DNA of 5,903 nt from JBAYVY01 sp041674345 (GTDB lineage Bacteria; Planctomycetota; Phycisphaerae; Phycisphaerales; Zrk34), in the NCBI GenBank assembly GCA_041674345.1, contig JBAYVY010000236.1, forward strand, positions 1 to 5,903, given 5' to 3'. The position numbers and the translations under genes are program-made. The notes under the pieces are model-generated. The model searched no databases. It was not told where the DNA came from and saw nothing but the letters and a program-made list of their open reading frames with translations. Below, one piece after another: positions 1-5,537 of the stretch (within the stretch, counting starts at the first letter, position 1; every line of letters starts with the position of its first letter).

Positions 1-915
1 GCCAACCTCGGCTCGCAACTGCGTGTCCACGAGGGCCTGTTCCCCAGTCCGCCGGGCGATACCCTGAGTGATCTTCGAGGCGAAATGGCGGAATTGCTGA
101 TGCAATCGGGCATCGCCGTCGAAAGCCACCATCACGAAGTTTCCACCGGCGGACAATGCGAAATCGACCTGCGACACGCGCCGCTGGTGCGGATGGCCGA
201 CGCCTGCATGATGTATAAATACGTCGTCAAAAATGTCGCCGCGCGGCACGGCAAGGTCGCCACGTTCATGCCCAAACCCCTGTTCGGCGACAACGGCTCC
301 GGCATGCACACGCACTTCTCCCTCTGGAAAGCCGGCAAGCCCCTGTTCGGCGGTCGCCGCTACGCGGGTCTGTCGCAACTCGGCCTCCATGCCATCGGCG
401 GCATCCTCAAACACGCCTCCGCGCTCATCGCCTTCACCAACCCCAGCACCAACAGCTTCAAGCGTCTGGTGCCCGGTTATGAAGCGCCGGTCAATCTCAC
501 CTATTCCTCCCGCAACCGCTGGGCCGCGATCCGCATTCCGACCTACTCGGATGACCCGCGCACCAAGCGCGTCGAGATTCGCTTCCCGGACGGATCGTGC
601 AATCCGTATCTTGCATTCAGCGCGATCGCCATGGCGGCGATCGACGGCATCCGTCATAAGATCGACCCCGGCGATCCGCTCGACAAAGATTCGCCCGCGA
701 TCGCTCCCGACGAACTGCGTTCCCTTCCGGGGGCGCCGCACGATCTGGGCGAATCGCTCGCGGCTTTGCGAAAAGGCCACGATTTTCTGCTGGCGGGCGA
801 CGTCTTCAGCAAAGATTTGATTCATTACTGGATCGAATACAAACAGCAGACCGAAATCGAAGCCCTGCGTCAGCGGCCCCATCCCCACGAGTTCTGCATG
901 TATTTCGACTGTTGA
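1..915 (+). CDS. glnA: Glutamine synthetase type I, C-terminal 304 residues (5' end outside window)
   Basis: Makes glutamine from glutamate, ammonia and ATP in the cytoplasm, the central step of ammonia assimilation. The frame is open from base 1, so about 140-165 N-terminal residues lie upstream. Several glutamine synthetase signatures are visible: ESHHHEVSTGGQCEIDLR (metal-binding Glu residues), the KPLFGDNGSGMHTHFSL block with the ammonia/glutamate-site His, NPSTNSFKRLVPGYEAPVN (flexible Glu loop), SSRNRWAAIRIP, VEIRFPDGSCNPY and a C-terminal HPHEFCMYFDC. The sequence aligns best by eye with the bacterial GSI of the E. coli type. However, the segment holding the adenylylation tyrosine (NLYDLPPEE in E. 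coli) reads DSPAIAPDE here, so that Tyr is absent (codons about 688-714). The protein is therefore probably not controlled by GlnE-type adenylylation. A hairpin starts 6 bases after the stop, and corA follows on the same strand. Confidence 0.96.
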   Translation, partial: ANLGSQLRVHEGLFPSPPGDTLSDLRGEMAELLMQSGIAVESHHHEVSTGGQCEIDLRHAPLVRMADACMMYKYVVKNVAARHGKVATFMPKPLFGDNGSGMHTHFSLWKAGKPLFGGRRYAGLSQLGLHAIGGILKHASALIAFTNPSTNSFKRLVPGYEAPVNLTYSSRNRWAAIRIPTYSDDPRTKRVEIRFPDGSCNPYLAFSAIAMAAIDGIRHKIDPGDPLDKDSPAIAPDELRSLPGAPHDLGESLAALRKGHDFLLAGDVFSKDLIHYWIEYKQQTEIEALRQRPHPHEFCMYFDC

Positions 916-920
916 AATGA

Positions 921-955
921 ACAAACTGGACAATCGTGGTGAATGTCCGGTTTGT
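921..955 (+). other. 12-bp hairpin between glnA and corA
   Basis: The arms acaaactggaca (921-932) and tgtccggtttgt (944-955) pair over 12 positions, 11 Watson-Crick and one G-T, around an 11-base loop. The hairpin begins 6 bases after the glnA stop and ends 22 bases before the corA ATG. No T run follows it (the next bases are ggaaaacg), so it is not a classic intrinsic terminator. It could be a transcript 3' end or stabilising structure for glnA, a corA leader element, or an operator palindrome. Structure is seen directly; function is inference. Confidence 0.6.
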
Positions 956-977
956 GGAAAACGTTGGAATAAGTGTC

Positions 978-2150
978 ATGGTGAAACATCAGTCCAATGT
1001 CGCCATCCCCCATCCGCTGGACCTGGTGGGCAAGGCGGTCGGTTCGGTCGGTCGCCGACTGCGGCTGTCGGGCATGAGACGCAAGCCCGGCGCGGCACCG
1101 GGAATCGAACATCACGATCTGTCGCGGATGCCCGGCACCGGCGAAAAGGTTTACATCACCTGCATTGATTACAGCCCCAAACAGGTGCAACGCCGCGACA
1201 TTGAATCCGGGCAGTTCGACGCCTTTCTCGCCGAACACCGCCCCGACTGGTGCAGGGTCCGCTGGATCAACATCGACGGCCTGACCGACATGCGCGTCAT
1301 CGAAGCCATGGCGCGCAAGTACGATCTGCATCCGCTGGCCATCGAAGACCTGCTGCACTTTCCGCAGCGTCCGAAGGTCGATGCCTACGGCGGCGACGGC
1401 GAACACCAGGCGCGGCTGTTCATCATCACGCATATGCTCCAGATGACCGGCGGCACGCTCAACAGCGAGCAAATCAGCATATTTCTCGGCCACAATACGG
1501 TGCTGACTTTCCAGGTCACCCACGGCGACATCTGGGATCCCATCCGCGAACGCATCGGGAAGGACGGCTCGCGCCTGCGCGAAAATGACGCCAGTTTCCT
1601 TGTTTATGCGTTGCTTGACGCGGTGGTCGATTACTGTTTTCCGATACTGGAACAGTACGGCGAGCGGCTGGAGGATTTGGAGGAACACATTCTCAATCAC
1701 CCCGACCAGCGCATCATCCACCAGGTCCACACGGTGCGGCGCGAGTTGCTGCTGCTTCGCCGCGAGGTTTGGCCGATGCGCGAAATGGTGCAGCAGCTTC
1801 AACGCGAGCCGCACGAGTGCATGAGCGAGAACACGCGGACTTATCTGCGGGACGTGTACGATCACACGGTGCAGATCATCGACTTCATCGAGACCTGCCG
1901 GGAGATGGCGGTCGGGCTGGCCGAGACGTACATGACCGCGATGAGCAACCGCATGAACGAGGTGATGAAGGTACTGACGATCATCGCGACGATCTTCATA
2001 CCGATCACGTTTCTCGCGGGGGTGTACGGCATGAACTTCAAATATTTTCCTGAACTGGACTGGAAGTACGGCTACTTCATATTTTGGGGACTTTGCATTG
2101 GTATCGCGGTGGGTTTGCTCTGGTATTTCCGAAGAAAGCGATGGCTTTAA
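978..2150 (+). CDS. corA: CorA-family magnesium/divalent cation channel
   Basis: A membrane channel for Mg2+ (some family members take Co2+ or Ni2+), working as a homopentamer. The 390-residue product follows the Thermotoga maritima CorA pattern from end to end. The cytoplasmic domain has WINIDGL, HPLAIEDLLHFPQRPKV, SEQISIFLG and GDIWDPIRERI. The long stalk helix runs through LRDVYDHTVQIIDFIET and SNRMNEVMKVLTIIATIF. TM1 lies near 331-349, the selectivity motif YGMNF at 350-354 with FPEL just after it, TM2 near 364-384, and the basic tail FRRKRWL closes the protein. The acidic residues in IED and RDVYDH correspond to the family's regulatory Mg2+ site. A short insertion, about GGDGEHQA, follows QRPKVDAY. 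I chose ATG 978 (weak upstream ttggaa) over an in-frame GTG at 936, because 936 lies inside the preceding hairpin loop and the family domain starts later. The ABC ATPase gene begins 4 bases after the stop. Confidence 0.96.
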   Translation: MVKHQSNVAIPHPLDLVGKAVGSVGRRLRLSGMRRKPGAAPGIEHHDLSRMPGTGEKVYITCIDYSPKQVQRRDIESGQFDAFLAEHRPDWCRVRWINIDGLTDMRVIEAMARKYDLHPLAIEDLLHFPQRPKVDAYGGDGEHQARLFIITHMLQMTGGTLNSEQISIFLGHNTVLTFQVTHGDIWDPIRERIGKDGSRLRENDASFLVYALLDAVVDYCFPILEQYGERLEDLEEHILNHPDQRIIHQVHTVRRELLLLRREVWPMREMVQQLQREPHECMSENTRTYLRDVYDHTVQIIDFIETCREMAVGLAETYMTAMSNRMNEVMKVLTIIATIFIPITFLAGVYGMNFKYFPELDWKYGYFIFWGLCIGIAVGLLWYFRRKRWL

Positions 2151-2154
2151 TCGC

Positions 2155-3003
2155 ATGATTCAACGAAGTGCCGCGATTGAGATGAAAGGCGTTTATCTGC
2201 AAAGAGGCGGACAAGCCATTCTTTCGGATATCACGTGGACGTTGCGACAGGGCGAGGTGGCGGCGATACTCGGCCCCAACGGGTCGGGCAAGACCACGCT
2301 GACGCGGGTGATCGCCGGTTATGAATGGCCGAGCGCCGGCGAGGTGCGCGTGTCGGGCCGGACGCTGGGTCATGTGGACATGCGAGAATTGCGCAAGCGG
2401 GTGCAGGTGCTCAATCTCTCGGCGCGTTTCGGCGTGGACGACGACCTGGCCGCGGTCGAAGCGGTGCTCACCGGGTATTTCGCGTCGCTGGCGTTGTACG
2501 AACGGGCGACCGAGGCGCAGGTTCGGCGGGCGGATCATCTGCTGGACGTGCTGGGCATGTCGGATCGCAAGGGGCATCGTTTCGGGCTGCTTTCCACGGG
2601 GGAACAGCGACGGGTGTTGCTGGCGCGGTCGCTGGTGGAGATACCGGACATTCTGATACTGGACGAGCCGACGGCGGGTCTGGACGTCAACGCGCGGGAG
2701 CATCTGCTGGCGACGATCGACCAGTTGCGTCATCTGCCGAACGCCCCGGCGATCATCACGATCACGCATCATGTGGAAGAGATCAGCCCGAATACGGAGC
2801 AGGTGGTGATGCTCAAACGGGGCCGAATCGTCGCGGCGGGCCGGCCTGAACAGGTCATCAGTCCCGAAACGCTGAGCGAATTGTTCGACTGCAAGGTGTT
2901 CGTGCAGCGGCGCAGCAAACGTTACTGGCTGGAGGTGTTGCCGGAGGCGTGGGTGGATTTGCTGAACGGTTCACGGGCTGGGGGGCAGGACAAACGCATC
3001 TGA
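2155..3003 (+). CDS. Stand-alone ABC ATPase, ModF/YlmA-like
   Basis: A 282-residue ATP-binding cassette protein. Walker A is GPNGSGKT at 40-47. The signature is LSTGE at 146-150, the form typical of the COG1119 ModF/YlmA group instead of LSGGQ. Walker B with its catalytic Glu is ILILDEP at 156-162, the D-loop is AGLD at 164-167, and the switch His is in TITHH at 195. At the usual Q-loop position after LRKR (about 80-90) I see VQVLNLSARF, so the normal Gln is displaced or absent. The roughly 60-residue tail (SELFDCKVFVQRRSKRYWLEV) also resembles that group. No permease or substrate-binding gene is in the window, so the substrate is unknown; group members have been linked by annotation to molybdate or iron-complex transport, which I cannot confirm. 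ATG 2155 is 4 bases after the corA stop, indicating translational coupling; the frame is open further upstream but overlaps corA. An in-frame ATG at 2182 would start too close to the domain core. Confidence 0.9.
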   Translation: MIQRSAAIEMKGVYLQRGGQAILSDITWTLRQGEVAAILGPNGSGKTTLTRVIAGYEWPSAGEVRVSGRTLGHVDMRELRKRVQVLNLSARFGVDDDLAAVEAVLTGYFASLALYERATEAQVRRADHLLDVLGMSDRKGHRFGLLSTGEQRRVLLARSLVEIPDILILDEPTAGLDVNAREHLLATIDQLRHLPNAPAIITITHHVEEISPNTEQVVMLKRGRIVAAGRPEQVISPETLSELFDCKVFVQRRSKRYWLEVLPEAWVDLLNGSRAGGQDKRI

Positions 3004-3121
3004 ATCGACGGCAGGAAGCACGATTACGCCTAGGCGACCGACGGCGATCAGGGGCGGATCGACCCCCGGATCGAGGCCCGCCGCCGGTGGCGTACGTCGG
3101 ATGTGAGACTGATCCGTTCAT

Positions 3122-3182
3122 CGGCGAAGCCCCCTCGCCACTTCGTCGCGGTGCCTTTGTCCCTTTTCTTTCTTTCCCCTTT
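3122..3182 (+). terminator. Possible intrinsic terminator of the corA-ABC operon
   Basis: cggcgaag (3122-3129) pairs with cttcgtcg (3141-3148) over 8 bp including one G-T, with an 11-base loop. A T-rich pyrimidine stretch starts at 3156, about 7 bases beyond the stem. That gap, and the C bases interrupting the T runs, make it a weak candidate. It is the only terminator-like element after the ABC gene. Confidence 0.3.
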
Positions 3183-3184
3183 GC

Positions 3185-3190
3185 GATAAA
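3185..3190 (+). promoter_or_regulatory. Possible -10 element (GATAAA) of the nuclease-like gene
   Basis: GATAAA ends 10 bases before the ATG at 3201, and no Shine-Dalgarno sequence lies between them. If this is a -10 element, transcription would start within a few bases of the ATG and the message would be leaderless or nearly so. I see no matching -35 at 16-18 bp; the pyrimidine tract occupies that position. Inference only. Confidence 0.2.
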
Positions 3191-3200
3191 AGTAACGATC

Positions 3201-3701
3201 ATGGCTCATCGTCGATTCCACTACGACGCCGCGTTTGAGCATTATCTGCGCGCCAAGACGATTCCATATGTCGTCGTTGATGAAGCGCGCAAGGCACTGC
3301 ATGGGCAGGTGAAACTCAAAAGTTTCGACTTCGTGGTTTACGGCTCGAAGGGCGACAATCTGCTGGTCGATGTGAAGGGTCGCAAGCACACGGGGCGTTC
3401 GCACAAACATTTCGACAACTGGGTCACGGAAGACGACATCGAATCATTGCGGCGGTGGGAACAGGTGTTCGGCGAGGGTTTCATCGCGACGTTCGTGTTT
3501 CTTTACTGGTGCGAAGCGCAGCCGCCGGATGCGCTGTTTCATGAGGTTTTTGAATTGCGAGATCGCTGGTATGCCGTGCTGGCGATTTCGGTGAAGGATT
3601 ACGCGGATCATATGACGATGCGAAGCCCGAAGTGGAAAACGGTGAATCTGCCGGCGGAGGATTTCGCCCGCCTCAGCCGCCCGCTGACGCAGTTGATTTG
3701 A
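3201..3701 (+). CDS. Conserved hypothetical protein, possible PD-(D/E)XK nuclease fold
   Basis: 166 residues with no signal peptide or membrane segment. The N-terminal helix HYDAAFEHYLRAKTIPYVVVDEA (7-29) carries Glu13 and Glu28. A hydrophobic strand FDFVVY (Asp43) follows, then NLLVDVKGRK with Asp57-Val-Lys59, and later a helix with EDDIESLRRWEQVF and the strand IATFVFLYW. An acidic helix, then D, then D/E-x-K about 14 residues later on adjacent strands, is the layout of the PD-(D/E)XK nuclease core. This rests on motif reading only and is not a family match. The protein vaguely resembles short uncharacterised planctomycete proteins I remember, which I cannot verify. ATG 3201 is chosen because the translation before it is low-quality Arg/Pro-rich sequence. 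No Shine-Dalgarno is seen. The gene stands alone between two spacers, with a large hairpin starting shortly after its stop. Existence of the gene is fairly sure; nuclease activity is not. Confidence 0.75.
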   Translation: MAHRRFHYDAAFEHYLRAKTIPYVVVDEARKALHGQVKLKSFDFVVYGSKGDNLLVDVKGRKHTGRSHKHFDNWVTEDDIESLRRWEQVFGEGFIATFVFLYWCEAQPPDALFHEVFELRDRWYAVLAISVKDYADHMTMRSPKWKTVNLPAEDFARLSRPLTQLI

Positions 3702-3710
3702 GGAGGGGCT

Positions 3711-3803
3711 GGGGGCCGAAGTTTCGAGTTTCGAGTTTCGGGTTTCGAGAAGACCCTCTTGCTCGAAACCCGAAACTCGAAACCCAAAACTCGCCCCCCC
3801 CCC
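3711..3803. repeat. Heptad-repeat palindrome with G5/C10 flanks (REP-like element or 3' hairpin)
   Basis: The left arm (3721-3749) is four tandem heptads gtttcga, gtttcga, gtttcgg, gtttcga plus g. The right arm (3762-3790) is the complementary set tcgaaac, ccgaaac, tcgaaac, ccaaaac preceded by c. The inner 22 bp (3728-3749 with 3762-3783) pair perfectly. The outer heptads pair with two mismatches, and a3720-t3791 adds one pair. The 12-base loop can itself pair AAGA with TCTT. Outside, ggggg (3711-3715) faces ten C (3794-3803). It starts 9 bases after the nuclease-like stop. It may end transcription or protect the message, but no T run follows on either strand. The internal heptad periodicity suggests a dispersed repeat family. 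Confidence 0.85.
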
Positions 3804-3851
3804 ACGCTGTGCCTGGTGGTAGTCCGATTCGGGAAAGTACGCTACGCTGTT

Positions 3852-3893
3852 CAAGTCGCCGTCCTTTCTTTGATGCTGGACCGCGGCGACTTG
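3852..3893 (+). other. Bulged hairpin upstream of the SRPBCC gene
   Basis: caagtcgcc (3852-3860) pairs perfectly with ggcgacttg (3885-3893). Inside it, gtcc (3861-3864) pairs with ggac (3878-3881), leaving a 3-base bulge (cgc) on the right and a 13-base loop. It ends 12 bases before the Shine-Dalgarno AGGAG. With no T run behind it, it is more likely a leader structure or a protein-binding palindrome than a terminator. Function is inference. Confidence 0.55.
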
Positions 3894-3905
3894 GCGGGAA
3901 AGATC

Positions 3906-3910
3906 AGGAG
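3906..3910 (+). promoter_or_regulatory. Shine-Dalgarno AGGAG fixing the SRPBCC gene start
   Basis: AGGAG sits 7 bases ahead of ATG 3918 and is the best ribosome binding site in the window. It favours 3918 over the in-frame ATG at 3873, which falls in the loop of the preceding hairpin. Confidence 0.75.
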
Positions 3911-3917
3911 ACCCATC

Positions 3918-4379
3918 ATGCTCGACATTGTGCATCGCATCGAGATTGACGCCGAGCGCGGAAAAGTGTTCGAGGCGTTGTCGCGTCAGTCCGGGCTGAC
4001 CGGTTGGTGGACGACGGATGTGCGTGCGGAAACACACGTCGGCGGCATCTGTAAGTTCCGTTTCGGCGCGGGCGGCGGAGCGGATATGGAAGTTCTCGAA
4101 GTCCAGGCGCCGCACCTGCTGCGATGGCGATGCGCCGCGGGTCCGACCGCGTGGGTGAACACCACGATCATCTTCCGGCTGGACCGCAAGGAATCGACCG
4201 CCTCCGCCGCGGGCACCACGGTGCTGCGTTTCACGCAGCGCGGCTTCGCCGCCGAGAATGATGATTACGCCCACGCCAACACCAAGTGGGCCATTTATCT
4301 GCTGTCGCTCAAGCAACTGGTGGAAACCGGCCAAGGCGCGCCCTGGCCGAACGATGTGAAAATCGGTCGCGTGAGATGA
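3918..4379 (+). CDS. SRPBCC / AHSA1-like (START-fold) domain protein
   Basis: 153 residues, a single helix-grip domain of the AHSA1/COG3832 type, cytoplasmic, ligand unknown. Family landmarks in order: MLDIVHRIEIDAERGKVFEALS (first strand and helix, 1-22), LTGWWTTDV (27-35), VGGICKFRF (41-49), the MEVLEVQAPHLLRWRC strand pair (57-72), WVNTTIIFRL (79-88), TTVLRFTQRGF (100-110), and the long C-terminal helix NTKWAIYLLSLKQLVETGQGAPWP (121-144). Members bind hydrophobic ligands or act in stress and resistance roles; some pair with ArsR-type regulators, none of which is present here. Length is normal and nothing is broken. It has its own upstream spacer and strong Shine-Dalgarno, so it is probably transcribed alone. 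Its stop is 21 bases from the stop of the convergent UbiA-family gene, with no strong terminator between. Confidence 0.88.
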   Translation: MLDIVHRIEIDAERGKVFEALSRQSGLTGWWTTDVRAETHVGGICKFRFGAGGGADMEVLEVQAPHLLRWRCAAGPTAWVNTTIIFRLDRKESTASAAGTTVLRFTQRGFAAENDDYAHANTKWAIYLLSLKQLVETGQGAPWPNDVKIGRVR

Positions 4380-4400
4380 GCGCTTCCAGAGGCGGGGGCA

Positions 4401-5372
4401 TCACCCCACGTTGCGATCCGATTCGTACACGCTTTCCTGGTGCGCCATGACCGCCAGCGAGCGCGTGGCGTAAACGCTGATGATCGTGAGCACCGCCAGG
4501 CCGCCGAGCAGCAGCGCCGCCGGCCAAAGTTCCGCGTTGACGAACCAGCTCAGGTCATAGACGATCAGCCAGCCCAGGCCCCATCGCATCAGTCGCTTGC
4601 CCGCATGGATCGGCGTCGGCGCATGGCGTCCGATGCGCACCGCGATCAGCGCGAAGATCAATCCCGCCGCGGCCGGTCCGTGCCACAGGCCGCTCGCGCT
4701 TTCGACGCTCAGCCCGTCGCGCTGCGCCATCCATGCGATCATCACCAGCGTGATGAACGCCCACTGGCCCAGCACGGCCCACACTTCCTGCCCGGCCAGC
4801 GGCGGGCGTTTGCGCTCCAGCCGGTGGCACAACATGCTCACGAACGTCACATGCGTCATCACCGCCCACACCGGCCAGAGCGTCGCCATGTGCGGCTCGG
4901 CGATCAGCATATGCGTCGCGCGGATCAACCCCAGCGTCATCAGCCCCAGGGCCGGCAGATATTTTCCCGCCGCGTTGTAAAACACGAGCAACGTCGCGCA
5001 CGCCAGGCACAGCAGCGTATTCACCGTCCCCAGCGCGACGCTGCACAAGATCGCCAGCAGCAGCGCCATCAGCGCGATGACCACCGCGTGGGTCACGCTG
5101 ATTCGGCGTGAAGGGATCGGCCGATCCGGCGCGAACAGGCGATCCCGCCGAACGTCCAGCACGTCGTTGAGCACCATGCCGAAAATGTAGATGCCGATCG
5201 CCACGCCCGCGCTCAGGCCCAACGCTTCCCACGTCTGCCAGGGCGAATCGGCGCGGTGTTCGATCCGCCGACTCCACAACACCACCAGCCAGATGTCGCT
5301 GATGGCCGTCCAGACCAGTGCCAGCCGCGTGAGCTGAAGCACCGAGACAATCGTCGTCAGACCTTTGCGCAT
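4401..5372 (-). CDS. UbiA-family membrane prenyltransferase, EboC-like
   Basis: A 323-residue integral membrane protein with seven to nine hydrophobic segments, of the family that moves a prenyl chain onto an acceptor (quinone precursor, heme, chlorin or other lipid). The first Asp motif is intact: NDVLDVRRD at 69-77 fits NDxxDxxxD, followed by DRPIPSRRIS (83-92), which supports Mg2+-diphosphate binding. The usual second Asp motif is missing. In its place are YNAAGKYLP (132-140) and GLIRATHMLIAEP (148-160), recalling the YDxxxK...R pattern of EboC-like members but with Asn for Asp. The C-terminus ends in a soluble Glu/Asp/Arg tail. ATG 5372 is preceded by aagggg about 8 bases away (minus strand), a fair Shine-Dalgarno. 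No quinone, heme or ebo genes are visible nearby, so the acceptor is unknown. Family assignment is firm; the subgroup is tentative. Confidence 0.88.
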   Translation of the reverse strand: MRKGLTTIVSVLQLTRLALVWTAISDIWLVVLWSRRIEHRADSPWQTWEALGLSAGVAIGIYIFGMVLNDVLDVRRDRLFAPDRPIPSRRISVTHAVVIALMALLLAILCSVALGTVNTLLCLACATLLVFYNAAGKYLPALGLMTLGLIRATHMLIAEPHMATLWPVWAVMTHVTFVSMLCHRLERKRPPLAGQEVWAVLGQWAFITLVMIAWMAQRDGLSVESASGLWHGPAAAGLIFALIAVRIGRHAPTPIHAGKRLMRWGLGWLIVYDLSWFVNAELWPAALLLGGLAVLTIISVYATRSLAVMAHQESVYESDRNVG

Positions 5373-5432
5373 AATGCGGCCCCTTGCCCGTCGGGTGTTC
5401 GCAGCTTAGCATATTCCGCTCTCCGTATCCCG

Positions 5433-5460
5433 CCTCCGCCCCCGGCCTCCGCCCCCGGCC
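5433..5460. repeat. 13-bp tandem repeat, about 2.2 copies
   Basis: The unit cctccgcccccgg occurs at 5433-5445 and 5446-5458, identical, with the first two bases of a third copy. It lies in the divergent spacer, 10 bases upstream of the EIIA promoter -35. It may be slippage-prone GC-rich sequence or a pair of direct binding sites. Confidence 0.8.
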
Positions 5461-5469
5461 GACGGATAT

Positions 5470-5498
5470 TTGTCACCGGCCCCTCGCGGGGGTATAAA
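5470..5498 (+). promoter_or_regulatory. Sigma70-type promoter for the EIIA gene
   Basis: TTGTCA (5470-5475; 5 of 6 against TTGACA) and TATAAA (5493-5498; 5 of 6 against TATAAT) are separated by exactly 17 bp. The predicted start is near 5505, giving a leader of about 33 bases. The -35 is enclosed by an inverted repeat ggccg (5457-5461) / cggcc (5477-5481), and the spacer holds cccc-tcgc-gggg (5480-5491). Either may be an operator or just GC-rich chance. Confidence 0.65.
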
Positions 5499-5537
5499 CA
5501 CGGTCTTTCCCTCCAGACGTTTTCATCGAGCAAAGAC

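Larger units (their letters stand above)
3004..3200. other. Spacer between ABC ATPase and nuclease-like gene
   Basis: These 197 bases hold no convincing gene. They contain a 10-bp perfect palindrome cgcctaggcg (3027-3036), two direct copies of cggatcga (3055-3062 and 3067-3074), a terminator-like hairpin (3122-3148) and a pure pyrimidine tract (3160-3182). The downstream frame is open right through the spacer, but with arginine- and proline-rich low-quality translation, so I treat it as noncoding. Confidence 0.6.

Noticed and set aside
936..977. GTG at 936 as the corA start
   Set aside because: It lies in the loop of the 921-955 hairpin, has no ribosome binding site, and adds residues not expected in the family.
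916..977. M-box Mg2+ riboswitch ahead of corA
   Set aside because: The gap is only 62 bases and has a single simple hairpin. An M-box needs about 160 bases with several helices.
870..2156. Long open frame (428 codons) antisense to corA
   Set aside because: It mirrors a clear CorA gene. Its translation is His/Arg/Asp/Ala/Val-rich without any recognisable domain, as expected opposite a GC-rich gene.
2949..3200. N-terminal extension of the nuclease-like protein
   Set aside because: The open frame overlaps the ABC gene and reads as Arg/Pro/Gly-rich sequence. Family-like sequence begins at ATG 3201.
3444..4334. Antisense open frame spanning the nuclease-like gene, the palindrome and the SRPBCC gene
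   Set aside because: It is a shadow of two real genes. The FRVSGF/ETRNSKLET stretch is just the heptad repeat translated.
4395..4407. gggg/cccc mini-hairpin as a bidirectional terminator between the convergent genes
   Set aside because: It has only 4 bp, overlaps a stop codon, and has no T run on either strand.
4555..5412. Second minus-strand frame and plus-strand frames across the UbiA-family gene
   Set aside because: Their translations are low-complexity. The UbiA frame has the NDxxDxxxD motif and clear membrane segments.
5408..5413. TATGCT on the minus strand as a -10 for the UbiA-family gene
   Set aside because: Only 4 of 6 bases match and no acceptable -35 lies 16-18 bp upstream.
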